Assembly (NCBI RefSeq): GCF_004341515.1 | Contig: NZ_SLZF01000003.1 | Span: 496,001 to 560,000 of the forward strand | Source: Allobosea sp. BK604 | Lineage (GTDB): Bacteria > Pseudomonadota > Alphaproteobacteria > Rhizobiales > Beijerinckiaceae | Direction: 5' to 3' | Length of the DNA stretch: 64,000 nucleotides | In this document: positions 43,229-52,496 of the stretch, one piece after another | Layout: every line of letters begins with the position of its first letter | Position numbering within the stretch: position 1 is the first letter of the stretch | The notes under the pieces: model-generated | The model's database searches: none | The model's input: only the letters and a program-made list of their open reading frames with translations | Told to the model about the DNA's origin: nothing | Program-made: the position numbers and the translations under genes

Positions 43229-44656
43229 TCAGCCGGAAACTCCCGCTTGCGCCAGGCTGCGGAACAGGAAGGTCTTGCCCGAGCGATAATCGTAAGCCGG
43301 ATCTTCCCAGGCGATCATCTTGCCGGGATTGAGCAACCCCTGCGGATCGGCCTCGCGCTTGAAGGCGAGTTGCAAGTCGTCCGTTTGCTTCATGCCGCCC
43401 TCCTCCAGCGTGTAGCGATGCGGATTGAAGATCGGCGCGCCCATCTCCTCGTGGATCGCGATGATCTCTTCCAGCCGCTCCTCACTGGTGAAGCGCACCA
43501 ACGGCAGGCCGAAGCAGGTGACCTTGCCGTCGAAACGGACGAATTCGAGGTGGCAAAGCACCTCGTCGCCGAAGCGCGCATGGATGCGCTCGATCAGTTC
43601 GACCTGGTTCGGGAACGGATAGAGCACCTGGAGATAGGTGACGGACGGATCGACCCTGAGCGCCCGCAGCGTCGTGTGGTTCCAGCCGAGCTCGTATCCC
43701 GGTGGCAGGCCCTTGGCTTCCTCCGGCGAGAGCTTGTCGGAACGCATCAGCAGTTCCGCGCCACGGAAGAGCCTGGAATAGGCGAGCAGCGCATCGACGG
43801 CGAAATCGGCGGCCATGACGATGACGAGATGGCTCTCGCGCGGCAGGAATTTTCGATGCCGCAGGAAATAGTCGTGCGGGATCGGCGCCGCTACCACCGC
43901 GAGATTCTTCAGCGCCAGGCCGTCCTGCTCGCCGAGCGCATTGGCGAACTCGGTCGCGGCCCGCAGCGTCTCGAAGCCAAGGATGACGTCGACCCAGTCA
44001 TAGGCCGGCCCGAGCGGCATCTCGACCTCGGTGATGATGCCGTTGGTGCCATAGGCGTGCGCGACCTTGTGCAGGTTCTCGCCGGCGATCTCGAGGATGC
44101 GCGGACTGGCCTCCATCGTCGCGACCTTGAGCCGGATGATGTTGCCCCAGTCGCGCAGGCCGCCCCATTTGATCGAGCCGACGCCACCCGAGCCGCCGGC
44201 GATGAAGCCGCCGATCGAGGCGGTCTGATAGGTCGAGGGATGCAGGCGCAGCTCCTGGCGCGAATGCGCCCGGGTTTCGTCGTCGATGCGCGCCATGATC
44301 GCGCCGGGTTCGGCGACATAGCGGCCGGGATGGATCGCCTTCACCTTGTTGAAGCCGGAGAGATCGAGCAGCACGCCGCCGGAGAGCGGCATGGCCTGGC
44401 CGTAATTGCCCGTCCCCGTGCCGCGCGGCGTCACCGGGATGCCGAGCGCATGGCAGGCGGACAGCACCTCCAGCACCTCGGCCTCGCTCGTCGGCGAGAC
44501 CAGGATATCGGCCGTGACATGGTCGAGCTGGCGCTTCAGAATCGGGGAATACCAGAAGAAGTCGCGACTCTTCTGCTTCACCAGCGCCGGATTGTCCTCG
44601 CTGCGGATCGAGCCCAGGCGGGCCTTCAGGCCGGCGATGTCATAGCGTTGGCTCAT
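43229..44656 (-). CDS. FAD-binding oxidoreductase (GlcD/lactate-type)
   Basis: A 475-residue enzyme of the VAO/GlcD class. The N-terminal FAD domain (about 45-225) includes ILVSPTSEAEVLEVLSACHA, TPRGTGTGNYGQAMPLSGGV and IGGFIAGGSGGVGSIKWG. The C-terminal substrate domain ends with ADPQGLLNPGKMIAWED, typical of FAD-linked oxidase C domains. Such enzymes oxidise 2-hydroxyacids (glycolate, lactate) or related substrates. Start 44656 is chosen because residues before it are translated from a family C repeat and are therefore not genuine. It lies one base before the quinone reductase gene. Confidence 0.9.
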   Translation of the reverse strand: MSQRYDIAGLKARLGSIRSEDNPALVKQKSRDFFWYSPILKRQLDHVTADILVSPTSEAEVLEVLSACHALGIPVTPRGTGTGNYGQAMPLSGGVLLDLSGFNKVKAIHPGRYVAEPGAIMARIDDETRAHSRQELRLHPSTYQTASIGGFIAGGSGGVGSIKWGGLRDWGNIIRLKVATMEASPRILEIAGENLHKVAHAYGTNGIITEVEMPLGPAYDWVDVILGFETLRAATEFANALGEQDGLALKNLAVVAAPIPHDYFLRHRKFLPRESHLVIVMAADFAVDALLAYSRLFRGAELLMRSDKLSPEEAKGLPPGYELGWNHTTLRALRVDPSVTYLQVLYPFPNQVELIERIHARFGDEVLCHLEFVRFDGKVTCFGLPLVRFTSEERLEEIIAIHEEMGAPIFNPHRYTLEEGGMKQTDDLQLAFKREADPQGLLNPGKMIAWEDPAYDYRSGKTFLFRSLAQAGVSG

Positions 44657-44672
44657 GCAAATTGATCCTGTG

Positions 44673-44768
44673 CCGTCATGCTCGGCCTTGTGCCGAGCAT
44701 CCGTGTCTTGAACACCGCCCTCGACAAAGGAAGACGCGGATGGTCCGGACAAGCCCGACCATGACGGG
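44673..44768. repeat. Family C palindromic repeat, copy C2
   Basis: CCGTCATGCTCGGCCTTG at the left and GACCATGACGGG at the right, with GAACACCGCCCTCGACAAAG in the middle, closely matching copy C1 at 30336. It lies between the codA-like gene and the FAD oxidase gene. Its translation creates an attractive but false N-terminal extension of the latter. Confidence 0.85.
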
Positions 44769-44789
44769 AAGGGACGATGGCGAGACGTA

Positions 44790-46121
44790 TCATTGCGCCG
44801 CGACCGCCATCAGATGGTCGAGTTCACGATGGTCAGGCAAGGTCCGGTCGATCGGCTTGCCATTGACCAGCACGGTCCGGTCGGATTGCGGCCTGGCGAA
44901 GAACTCGGTCCAGTCGCGGGCGCGGGTCAGGATCAGGTCCGCCGCCCCATCAGGCGCGATCACGCCCTGTCCCTCGCAGCCCATGATCGCAGCAGGCGTC
45001 CGCGCCACCGCATTGGCCCAGTCGGCGCCGGAATGGTCGAGCTGGAGAATACGCGTACCCTCGCGCAGAACTTCGATCAGGTCGAGATCGCCATAGGCGT
45101 AGAACGGGTCGCGCGTATTGTCGGAGGCGATCATCACCGGCACGCCTGCCGCCTTGAGCTCATGCAACGCCGTGACGCCGCGCCAGCGTGGCGTGCGCCC
45201 GGCCTGCCGGTCCTGCAGATACATGTTGCACATCGGCAGGGAGACGACGGCGATGCCGGCGTCCCTGACCTTGCCGATGATCCGCGCTTCGTCCTCAGGC
45301 GTCTGCAGGGCGAGCGAGCAGGTATGGCCCGCCAGGACTTTGCCGGCGAAGCGATGCCGCAAGGCCGCTTCGGCGATGAGCTCGAGCGTGCGTGCTTCCG
45401 GATCATTGGTCTCGTCGACATGGAAATCGAGGTCGAAGCCGTGTTCGATCGCGTTTCGGAAGACGATGTCGAGCGCCTTCTCGATCTCGGGGATCATATA
45501 GGTGACGCAGCCGAAGAGCCCGTCGCCATGCGCCTTCACCGCTGCCGTGACCGCTTTCATATGCTCGGCATCGACAACAAACTGGACGCCGAAGAGTGGC
45601 GAGGCCTGCAATGCGATCCGCCCGGCCCATTTGGCCCGGAGCTCAGCCAGCACCGGCCAGGAAATGCCGATCTGCTTGCCGACCGAGTCGATATGCGTAC
45701 GGACCGCCGCCGTGCCGTGAGCGTAGGCGCAGCGCAGGCCGAACTCCATGCGGGTGCGCACGTCATCTGCCGACCAGTTCGCCTCGCGGTCGACCATGAC
45801 ATTATTGAGCGCACCCATGAAGGTGCCGTCGGGATTGCGCCGGCGCGGCCAGATATGGCCCTTGTCGAGATGAACGTGCACATCGACAAGCCGCGGCAGC
45901 ACGATGCCGCCGTCGAGATCCAATGCAGGTCCTGCATCCGGCGTCTCGGTGCCAGCCGGCAGGATCGAGACGATGCGGCCGTCCTCGATGCCGAGATCGA
46001 CCAGCGCCAGCCCATCGGGATCAGCGGCCAAGCTGGCGCCGTCGATCAGGCAAAGCGCGGAGCGGGCATTGGTCAGGCGATAGGCGCTGGCATTCGGGAT
46101 GGCGGCAAAACCGGTCGTCAC
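44790..46121 (-). CDS. codA: Cytosine deaminase-type amidohydrolase
   Basis: A 443-residue metal-dependent amidohydrolase. The metal-binding HxH is in DVHVHLDKGHIWP, followed by DLDFHVDETND, VLAGHTCSLAL and the Asp-containing MIASDNTRDPFYAYGDLDLI. This order and the spacing match CodA-type cytosine deaminases, which convert cytosine to uracil, though isoguanine or other pyrimidine analogues are also used by family members. Translation probably begins at the GTG at 46121, preceded by GGAGGGAG, since upstream residues are low-complexity. It is divergent from folD, and no cytosine permease is nearby. Confidence 0.82.
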   Translation of the reverse strand: MTTGFAAIPNASAYRLTNARSALCLIDGASLAADPDGLALVDLGIEDGRIVSILPAGTETPDAGPALDLDGGIVLPRLVDVHVHLDKGHIWPRRRNPDGTFMGALNNVMVDREANWSADDVRTRMEFGLRCAYAHGTAAVRTHIDSVGKQIGISWPVLAELRAKWAGRIALQASPLFGVQFVVDAEHMKAVTAAVKAHGDGLFGCVTYMIPEIEKALDIVFRNAIEHGFDLDFHVDETNDPEARTLELIAEAALRHRFAGKVLAGHTCSLALQTPEDEARIIGKVRDAGIAVVSLPMCNMYLQDRQAGRTPRWRGVTALHELKAAGVPVMIASDNTRDPFYAYGDLDLIEVLREGTRILQLDHSGADWANAVARTPAAIMGCEGQGVIAPDGAADLILTRARDWTEFFARPQSDRTVLVNGKPIDRTLPDHRELDHLMAVAAQ

Positions 46122-46271
46122 GTCAAAGCTCCCTCCAGCGCATGGCCGATCGTTACCGGGCAGCGCGGGCGGCGGCAAGGATCAAGCATCGAGGCGGGCG
46201 GCAAAGGCCGTGCCGCTTGCAGCGGCCGGCCCGATCGCGCATGAGGACGTCTCGCGGTAGAGGACGGCACC

Positions 46272-47132
46272 ATGGCGGAACAGGCTGTGATCATCGACGG
46301 CAAGGCGGCGGCGGCGTCACTTCGCGCCGAGATCGGCCGGGAGGTTGCGGCGATCAAGGCGGCACGCGGCGTCGTGCCCGGCCTGCATGTCGTCCTGGTT
46401 GGCGACGATCCGGCGAGCCGCGTCTATGTGAACTCCAAGGAGAAGCTCGCGGCCGAGATCGGCATGAACTCCGCCGTGCACCGCCTGTCGGCCGAAACCA
46501 GCGAGGCCGAGCTCCTCGCCAAGGTCGCCGAGCTCAATGCCGACGATGCCGTCGACGGCATCCTGGTGCAGCTGCCGCTGCCGAAGCATATCGATGTCGA
46601 CAAGGTCATCGAGGCGATCGACCCGGCCAAGGATGTCGATTGCTTCCATCCGATCAATGTCGGCCGGCTCGCCGCCGGCCAGGGCAAGCTCATCCCCTGC
46701 ACGCCGCTGGGCTCGATGATCCTGCTGAAGCAGACCCTGCCCTCGCTCGCCGGCCTGGAAGCGGTGGTGATCGGCCGTTCCGGCATTGTCGGCCGGCCGA
46801 TGGCGCAATTGCTGGTCCAGGCCGATTGCACCGTCACCATCGCCCATTCGCGCACGCGCGATCTGGCCGAGGTGGTGCGGCGGGCGGATATCGTCGTCGC
46901 CGCGGTCGGCCGCCCGCATTTCGTCAAGGGCGACTGGATCAAGCCTGGTGCAACGGTGATCGATGTCGGCATCAACCGCCTGCCCGACGGCAAGCTCGCC
47001 GGTGATGTCGACTTCGCCGAGGCTGTGAAGGTCGCCGGCGCGATCACGCCGGTGCCCGGCGGCGTCGGCCCGATGACGATCGCCTGCCTGCTGCGCAACA
47101 CGCTGACGGCTTTTCACGCGCGGCGGGGCTGA
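46272..47132 (+). CDS. folD: Bifunctional methylenetetrahydrofolate dehydrogenase/cyclohydrolase
   Basis: A 286-residue cytosolic enzyme of one-carbon metabolism that interconverts 5,10-methylene-, methenyl- and 10-formyl-tetrahydrofolate. Signature stretches are [19 protein letters not shown] with the catalytic Lys, [26 protein letters not shown] and [17 protein letters not shown] for NADP binding. [14 protein letters not shown] closes the fold. The length is normal. It starts 150 bases from the divergent cytosine deaminase gene and converges on lpdA, with a family B repeat in between. Confidence 0.97.
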   Translation: MAEQAVIIDGKAAAASLRAEIGREVAAIKAARGVVPGLHVVLVGDDPASRVYVNSKEKLAAEIGMNSAVHRLSAETSEAELLAKVAELNADDAVDGILVQLPLPKHIDVDKVIEAIDPAKDVDCFHPINVGRLAAGQGKLIPCTPLGSMILLKQTLPSLAGLEAVVIGRSGIVGRPMAQLLVQADCTVTIAHSRTRDLAEVVRRADIVVAAVGRPHFVKGDWIKPGATVIDVGINRLPDGKLAGDVDFAEAVKVAGAITPVPGGVGPMTIACLLRNTLTAFHARRG

Positions 47133-47145
47133 GCGTCTCGTCCAG

Positions 47146-47260
47146 CGTCATTGCGACGTGCGAACGCGGCAAGCAGTCCCGGAGGCGCGAGGCCCTGGAT
47201 TGCTTCGCGGAGCCTGTACTCGGGCTTGCCGAAGGCAAGGCCCGGGTGCTCGCAATGACG
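47146..47260. repeat. Family B palindromic repeat, copy B3
   Basis: From CGTCATTGCGACGTGCG to CTCGCAATGACG, with GAGCCTGTACTCGGGCTTGC shared exactly with copy B1. It occupies almost the whole gap between the convergent folD and lpdA genes and may terminate both. Confidence 0.88.
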
Positions 47261-47273
47261 GCAGGCCGCCAGA

Positions 47274-48671
47274 TCACATATGGATCTGGCGCTTCTCCAC
47301 GGCCATCGCCGCTTCCTTGACCGCTTCCGAGAGCGTCGGATGGGCGTGGCAGGTGCGGGCGAGGTCTTCCGACGAGCCGCCGAACTCCATCAGCACCGTC
47401 ACCTCGGCGATGAGATCGCCGGCATGCGGGCCGATGATGTGGCAGCCGAGCACCCGGTCGGTCGCGGCGTCGGCGAGGACCTTCACGAAGCCATCGGTAT
47501 GGCGGATGGCGCGCGCCCGGCCATTGGCGGTAAAGGGGAACTTGCCGATCTTGTAGGCGATGCCTGCGGCCTTGAGCTCTTCCTCGGTCTTGCCGATCGT
47601 CGCCACTTCCGGCGCCGTGTAGATGATGCTCGGGATCGCTTCGTAGTTCACATGCCCGGCCTTGCCGGCGATGATCTCGGCGACAGCAACGCCCTCATCC
47701 TCGGCCTTATGGGCCAGCATGGCGCCTCTCACCACGTCGCCGATGGCGTAGATGCCGGGAACATTGGTCTGGAAGTGATCGTCGATGGTCACGCGGCCGC
47801 GCTCGGTGGCGACGCCGGCAGCCTCAAGCCCAAGCCCCTCGGTGTTCGGCCGGCGGCCGATCGAGACCAGCACGATATCGGCCGAGAGCGTCTTGGCATC
47901 GCCGCCCGCGGCGGGCTCGACGGTGACGACAGTGCCCTTCTTGGTCGCGTCGACCTTGGTGACCTTCGAGCCGAGATGGAACTCGAAGCCCTGCTTCTGT
48001 AGAATGCGCTGGAACTGCTTGGCGACCTCGTCATCGATGCCGGGCAGGATGCGGTCGAGGAATTCGACCACCGTGACCTTGGCGCCGAGGCGGCTCCAGA
48101 CCGAGCCGATCTCGAGCCCGATCACGCCCGCGCCGACGACCAGGAGCTCCTTCGGCACGGCTGTGAGCTCGAGCGCGCCGGTCGAGGTCACGACGGTCTT
48201 CTCGTCGATGGTGACGCCGGGCAGCGGCGCCGATTCCGAGCCGGTGGCGATGACGATGTTCTTGGTCTCCAGCACCTGCGTGCCGCCATCGGCGAGCTTG
48301 ACCTCGACCTTGCCGGCGCCGGGGATGCTCGCCGTGCCGTGGAAGGCGTCGATCTTGTTCTTCTTCAGCAGGAAGGCGACGCCGTTGACGTTGGCATCCA
48401 CGGTCTCCTGCTTGTGGGTCATCATCTGCTTCAGCTCAAGCTTGGGCTTGCCGACGGCGATGCCGAGCGCAGGGAAGGTGTGCGCCGCCTCCTCGAACAT
48501 CTCCGATGCATGCAGCAGCGCCTTGGACGGGATGCAGCCGACATTCAGGCAGGTGCCGCCATGGGTCTTGCGCTTCTCCACGACGGCGGTCTTGAGGCCG
48601 AGCTGGGCTGCGCGAATGGCCGCGACATAGCCGCCGGGACCGGTGCCGATGACGACGAGATCGTAGGACAT
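47274..48671 (-). CDS. lpdA: Dihydrolipoyl dehydrogenase (E3)
   Basis: A 465-residue flavoprotein that reoxidises dihydrolipoyl groups of the 2-oxoacid dehydrogenase complexes using NAD. The FAD site is [20 protein letters not shown], the redox disulfide is in [16 protein letters not shown], the NAD site is [21 protein letters not shown], and the C-terminal His/Glu dyad is in [17 protein letters not shown]. There is no lipoyl domain. It is most likely the E3 of the 2-oxoglutarate complex, since sucA and sucB are on the same strand about 4 kb upstream. It is transcribed from its own promoter, divergent from lldP. The start at 48671 removes an unrelated 65-residue extension. Confidence 0.96.
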   Translation of the reverse strand: MSYDLVVIGTGPGGYVAAIRAAQLGLKTAVVEKRKTHGGTCLNVGCIPSKALLHASEMFEEAAHTFPALGIAVGKPKLELKQMMTHKQETVDANVNGVAFLLKKNKIDAFHGTASIPGAGKVEVKLADGGTQVLETKNIVIATGSESAPLPGVTIDEKTVVTSTGALELTAVPKELLVVGAGVIGLEIGSVWSRLGAKVTVVEFLDRILPGIDDEVAKQFQRILQKQGFEFHLGSKVTKVDATKKGTVVTVEPAAGGDAKTLSADIVLVSIGRRPNTEGLGLEAAGVATERGRVTIDDHFQTNVPGIYAIGDVVRGAMLAHKAEDEGVAVAEIIAGKAGHVNYEAIPSIIYTAPEVATIGKTEEELKAAGIAYKIGKFPFTANGRARAIRHTDGFVKVLADAATDRVLGCHIIGPHAGDLIAEVTVLMEFGGSSEDLARTCHAHPTLSEAVKEAAMAVEKRQIHM

Positions 48672-48869
48672 GAAGTTCTTCCGCTGAGGATGGCGTTCGG
48701 GACTTGGCCGACTGGCGCCGGAGGGACGCAGGCGTTGCGTCCGGCCATACATCGCTTTGCGCGGCGACGCCATGCCGACAATGGCTGGCAAGGTTGCAAG
48801 TCGGCTGGCGGCGGCCCACGACTCAAGGCATAAGAATGAAGTCAACGATAAGAACAAAGGAAACATAAG

Positions 48870-48889
48870 GTCGTACGACTATCGTCGTA
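48870..48889. promoter_or_regulatory. Overlapping inverted repeats upstream of lldP, candidate operator
   Basis: GTCGTACGAC is a perfect 10-base palindrome, and its right arm forms a second inverted repeat with the following GTCGTA (TACGAC-TATC-GTCGTA). The element lies 26-45 bases before the L-lactate permease start. GntR-type LldR proteins control lactate genes elsewhere, but no lldR is in this window. Confidence 0.45.
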
Positions 48890-48914
48890 TTCCATGGGAA
48901 GGGAAGGGCATTCC

Positions 48915-50576
48915 ATGTGGAACCAGGTCTATGATCCATTCGGCAACAGCGTCTTGTCGACGCTTGCCGCAGCGGTACCTGTCGTCATCTTGCTCGGGCT
49001 CATCGCGTCAAACGCCGTCAAGGCCCACATCGCTGCGGTGATCGCCTTGATCGCCGCCAATATTATCGCAATCTTCGTGTTTACCATGCCAGCCGGCATG
49101 TCGTTCCGGGCGACGTTGCTCGGCGCCGTGACGGGCTTCTTCCCGATCGGCTGGATCGTGCTCAATGTCATCTTTCTTTACCGGCTCACGGTCGAGAAAG
49201 GCGCTTTCGAAATACTGCAGACCACGATTGGCGGCGTCACCAGCGACCGACGCATCCAGCTCCTGCTGATCGCTTTCGCCTTCGGCGCCTTCTTCGAGGG
49301 CGCCTCCGGCTTCGGCACGCCGGTCGCCGTCACCGGCGCCATCCTGATCGGGCTCGGCTTCTCGCCGCTCGCGGCCTCCGGCCTGTCGCTGATCGCCAAC
49401 ACCGCGCCCGTCGCCTATGGCGCGCTGGGAACGCCGATCCAGGGCCTGTCGCAGGTCACCGGCATCGATCCGTTCCTGCTCGGCGCCATGGTCGGCCGGC
49501 AATTGCCCTTCTTCTCGCTGCTTGTGCCGTTCTGGCTGATCTGGGTCTTCGCCGGCTTCCGGGGAATGCTGCAGATCTGGCCGGCGATCCTGGTCACCGG
49601 CGTCTCCTTCGCCATACCGCAATTCCTGATCTCGAACTTCATCAACCCCTGGATCGTCGATATCGGCGCCTCGCTAATCTCGATGGCCTGCCTGATCGGC
49701 TTCCTGCAGGTCTGGCGGCCGCGCGAGGTCTGGACCTCGCCGAAGCTGCGCAGCCATGACATCTCCGACCAAGGCCGCATCGTCCCGGTCCCGGCCATCA
49801 CCTCGCCGAGCAGCAGCCAGGTCTGGCTGGCGCTGACGCCCTGGATCATCGTCTGCATCGTGCTGCTGATCTGGGGCACGGGCTGGTTCAAGAGCGCGGT
49901 CAATCCCTGGGCGACCTGGAACTATGCCGTGCCTGAGCTGCACAACATGATCAACAAGGTCGCGCCGGTGGCGCCGAAGCCGACGCCGGAAGGCGCGATC
50001 TTCTCCTTCACCTGGCTGACCTATACCGGCTCGGGCATGCTGATCGCCGCGATCATCTCGGGCTTCGCGCTCGGCTTTACGCCGGGCGGGATGATCAGGA
50101 CCTATGCCCAGACGATCAGGCTCTGCGCCTATTCGCTGATCACCATTGCGGCGATGCTGGCGATCGGCACCCTGACACGGCTCTCGGGGATCGACGCCAC
50201 GCTCGGCCTCGCCTTCGCCGGAACCGGCGTGCTCTATCCCTTCTTCGGCACGCTGCTCGGCTGGCTCGGCGTGGCGCTGACCGGCTCCGACACCGCCTCG
50301 AACGTGCTCTTCGGCAATTTGCAGAAGATTACCTCCGAGCAGCTCGGCCTCTCGCCGATCCTGATGGGCGCCGCCAATTCCTCCGGTGGCGTCATGGGCA
50401 AGATGATCGACGCGCAATCCATCGTCGTGGCCTCGACGGCGACCAACTGGTTCGGCCATGAGGGCACGATCCTGCGCTTCGTCTTCTGGCACTCGATCGC
50501 GCTCGCCTGCCTGGTCGGCGGGCTGGTGATGCTGCAGGCCTATGTCCATCCCTTCTCGGCGATGGTGGTGCGGTAG
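48915..50576 (+). CDS. lldP: L-lactate permease
   Basis: A 553-residue inner membrane transporter of the LctP family, which brings in L-lactate, D-lactate and glycolate with protons. It starts MWNQVYDPFGNSVLSTLAAA, very like E. coli LldP, and has the family sections FEGASGFGTPVAVTGAIL, YGALGTPIQGLSQVTG and GSDTASNVLFGNLQ. About 13-14 hydrophobic helices are visible. GGAAGGGAAGG lies just before the ATG at 48915. It is monocistronic, with no lactate dehydrogenase beside it, and followed by a strong hairpin. Confidence 0.96.
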   Translation: MWNQVYDPFGNSVLSTLAAAVPVVILLGLIASNAVKAHIAAVIALIAANIIAIFVFTMPAGMSFRATLLGAVTGFFPIGWIVLNVIFLYRLTVEKGAFEILQTTIGGVTSDRRIQLLLIAFAFGAFFEGASGFGTPVAVTGAILIGLGFSPLAASGLSLIANTAPVAYGALGTPIQGLSQVTGIDPFLLGAMVGRQLPFFSLLVPFWLIWVFAGFRGMLQIWPAILVTGVSFAIPQFLISNFINPWIVDIGASLISMACLIGFLQVWRPREVWTSPKLRSHDISDQGRIVPVPAITSPSSSQVWLALTPWIIVCIVLLIWGTGWFKSAVNPWATWNYAVPELHNMINKVAPVAPKPTPEGAIFSFTWLTYTGSGMLIAAIISGFALGFTPGGMIRTYAQTIRLCAYSLITIAAMLAIGTLTRLSGIDATLGLAFAGTGVLYPFFGTLLGWLGVALTGSDTASNVLFGNLQKITSEQLGLSPILMGAANSSGGVMGKMIDAQSIVVASTATNWFGHEGTILRFVFWHSIALACLVGGLVMLQAYVHPFSAMVVR

Positions 50577-50587
50577 GGTGCGTCAGG

Positions 50588-50615
50588 GCGAACGGCCTCG
50601 TTGGAGGCCGTTCGC
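50588..50615 (+). terminator. Hairpin after lldP
   Basis: GCGAACGGCCTC and GAGGCCGTTCGC form a perfect 12-base-pair stem with a 4-base loop, 11 bases after the lldP stop. It runs into a family D repeat rather than a T-tract. Confidence 0.65.
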
Positions 50616-50732
50616 GAATTCGCTGGCGAGAGTCGGCTGGCGTGGCCGTCGAGAACCGGAGCGGAGCGTACATCGGTACGTGAGCACCGGAAGCGCAGAC
50701 GGCCGCGTCAGACGGCCTCGCCAGTAGAATTC
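50616..50732. repeat. Family D repeat, copy D2
   Basis: Bounded by GAATTCGCTGGCGAG and CTCGCCAGTAGAATTC, nearly perfect inverted ends. Inside is the core GGCGTGGCCGTCGAGAACCG, GAGCGGAGCGTACATCGGTA and GTGAGCACCGGAAGCGCAGA, shared with copy D1. Confidence 0.82.
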
Positions 50733-50735
50733 GCC

Positions 50736-51140
50736 TCACGCCATCAGCCGGATGAGCATCAGCACCAGCCCGATCATCGACGCCGTCCAGACGAAGGTCC
50801 GGATCACCGGGATGCCGGCGGCATAGAGCACGACATAGACCACCCGCATCGCGAGATAGAGCCAGGCGCCGGTCGCGCCGAGCCCGCCGGCCTTGCCTGT
50901 GATCGCGAGCGCCAGCGCCAGCGCGACGAAGGCCGGATAGCTCTCGAGCAGGTTGTCGAGCGCCCGTTTCAGCCGCCGTGAGACCACGCTATCGGTCTCG
51001 CGCGGCTCATCGCGCGGGCTGAACAGATATTTCGGGCCGAGATCGCCTGCCGTCGCGGCCTGCAGGGCGATCTGAAGCAGCAGGAGCACGATACTCCAGC
51101 CGAGAACCGTGATTTCCGTCGTGGCAGCGATCGTGTTCAT
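50736..51140 (-). CDS. MAPEG family membrane protein
   Basis: A 134-residue protein with four predicted transmembrane helices. The layout of helix 1, a charged loop, then RLKRALDNLLESYPAFVALA and LYLAMRVVYVVLYAAGIPVI fits the MAPEG family. The eukaryotic members are glutathione-dependent detoxification or eicosanoid enzymes. Bacterial YecN-like members are uncharacterised. The Arg and Asn residues that bind glutathione in the family are present in the RLKRALDN segment. The ATG overlaps the stop of the preceding atypical gene by four bases (ATGA). Confidence 0.88.
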   Translation of the reverse strand: MNTIAATTEITVLGWSIVLLLLQIALQAATAGDLGPKYLFSPRDEPRETDSVVSRRLKRALDNLLESYPAFVALALALAITGKAGGLGATGAWLYLAMRVVYVVLYAAGIPVIRTFVWTASMIGLVLMLIRLMA

Positions 51141-51778
51141 GACACCTTCCCAGCATTCGCGACCTTGGCAATCTCGCTAAAGCGATCTCCGCTGCCTTCG
51201 GGAAGAGTCTTGCTTAACTCGGCATCCACTGCATGGTCCTGCACCCACACAGCATAGAGAAAGTAATCAGCATCAAAAATGCTCGAATCCATTTCCCTGA
51301 ACGCCAGCCGATAGCCTAGAGCGAGAGATCGTCCGCGCTCGTTCAATTCAAAAGTTACCGCTTTGTCAAACGTCGGCCTCAGTGACAAACGGCGCGCAGG
51401 TGGGAAATTCTCGAACAATGTCCTCATGGTCGAAAAACGTGAGAGCGGTTGCCCGCACATCAATACCGAATTTATCCCGGCTTGCTCGAACGAGGCACTG
51501 TCTCCCTCAAGCAAGTTTGTGGCTTCGCGAGACAAACTGCGAGCGCTGGCCTTAACTTTGAACGAGTATAGGCGCGGAGGCAGCCCCTGGAAGGCGAGTT
51601 CGCAGTCCGCTGCGTCCAGAAACCAAGACGAGAATGGCAATCGCCCTTCCCAGCCCCGGCTGCGAACACCGAGGCCTCGTCGAACCTCGTCCACTCCCAT
51701 CGTGCCGAATTTAATGCCTCCGGAGTGGCCATCGACAAATAGGTCCCATACATCGACGTCCGGTCGCCGCTTAGCCAT
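51137..51778 (-). CDS. Hypothetical protein with atypical base composition
   Basis: A 213-residue protein without signal peptide or membrane segment and with no recognised domain. It opens MAKRRPDVDVWDLFVDGHSG. Its codons often end in A or T, in clear contrast to the strongly GC-ending genes on both sides, which suggests recent acquisition. The start at 51778 is 10 bases after the stop of the VOC gene, with only a weak ribosome site, and the end overlaps the MAPEG start by four bases. It has thus been fitted into an existing gene string. The function is unknown. Confidence 0.72.
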   Translation of the reverse strand: MAKRRPDVDVWDLFVDGHSGGIKFGTMGVDEVRRGLGVRSRGWEGRLPFSSWFLDAADCELAFQGLPPRLYSFKVKASARSLSREATNLLEGDSASFEQAGINSVLMCGQPLSRFSTMRTLFENFPPARRLSLRPTFDKAVTFELNERGRSLALGYRLAFREMDSSIFDADYFLYAVWVQDHAVDAELSKTLPEGSGDRFSEIAKVANAGKVS

Positions 51779-51788
51779 TTTTATGCAC

Positions 51789-52214
51789 TCAGCCGTCGGC
51801 CAGCGGCGCGTTGAACGCCCAGACATGGCCGAACGGGTCGAGCAGGCGGCCATAGCGGGCGCCCCAAAAGACGTCGCTCGCCGGCATGAACACGGTGGCG
51901 CCGGCTGCCTCGGCCCGGGCGATGGCGGCATCGACATCGGCGGGCGTCGGCAGGTTGACGTTGAGCGCGATGCTGGCACCGCCATGCCCGTGCGGCGGCC
52001 TGATATGGCCACCGAACTCGGGGAAATCGTCATGCAGCATGATCTCGCTGCCGAACAGGGTGAGGTTCGCGTGCATGATGCGCAGATTGTCCTCGGCCAT
52101 CTGCTTCATCGTGCATTCCGCGCCAAAAGCCTGCTCGTAGAAGGCGATCGCCTCGACGCCGCCCTTGACGCAAAGATGGGGCTGCAGGGCTGGGGGATTG
52201 GGTCCGAAGGCCAT
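51789..52214 (-). CDS. VOC superfamily protein, PhnB-like glyoxalase
   Basis: A 141-residue protein of the vicinal oxygen chelate fold with the PhnB-like pattern: LQPHLCVKGGVEAIAFYEQA at the start and FWGARYGRLLDPFGHVWAF at the end. The last part contains the metal-site His and aromatic residues. Family members include glyoxalase and bleomycin-resistance-type proteins, and the PhnB group is uncharacterised in most species. GGGAGA lies before the ATG at 52214. It follows the two 84-residue paralogues by 25 bases and precedes the atypical gene. Confidence 0.88.
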   Translation of the reverse strand: MAFGPNPPALQPHLCVKGGVEAIAFYEQAFGAECTMKQMAEDNLRIMHANLTLFGSEIMLHDDFPEFGGHIRPPHGHGGASIALNVNLPTPADVDAAIARAEAAGATVFMPASDVFWGARYGRLLDPFGHVWAFNAPLADG

Positions 52215-52239
52215 GCGCGTTCTCCCTTCGCTCACGAGG

Positions 52240-52494
52240 TCAGGTATCGGTCCGCTTCTGTGCTTCCAGCAATTTGATCAGTGAATCGACGATCATCGCC
52301 AGGCCGTGCGGGTTCGCCGGCCCGCGGTCGAGCCACGGCCAGGAGCCCGCCAGCGTGCCGGCGACATTGATCAGTTCGAGCGAGCCCTCGGCCTCGATCC
52401 GGCGGATCTTCGCGTCGATGCCGAGGCCGAAGACATCCTGCCCATGGATGGTGATGTCGGTATAGGGATGGTCGCCCGGCTTGCCGTTCGGCAT
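52240..52494 (-). CDS. Small 84-residue protein, second tandem paralogue
   Basis: Exactly 84 residues, opening MPNGKPGDHPYTDITIHGQD and then VFGLGIDAKIRRIEAEG. Its first 27 residues share 19 with the neighbouring gene at 52497-52751, so the two arose by tandem duplication. The C-terminal halves have diverged more, although Trp-Pro and a final Leu-rich helix remain. No function is established that I can recognise; the GDHPYTD block is the clear signature. It is separated from the first paralogue by two bases and belongs to the sucB operon tail. Confidence 0.78.
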   Translation of the reverse strand: MPNGKPGDHPYTDITIHGQDVFGLGIDAKIRRIEAEGSLELINVAGTLAGSWPWLDRGPANPHGLAMIVDSLIKLLEAQKRTDT

Positions 52495-52496
52495 GG

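Noticed and set aside
44657..44752. N-terminal extension of the FAD oxidase reading HKAEHDGTG
   Set aside because: These residues are translated from the family C repeat at 44673-44768. The conserved protein begins at 44656.
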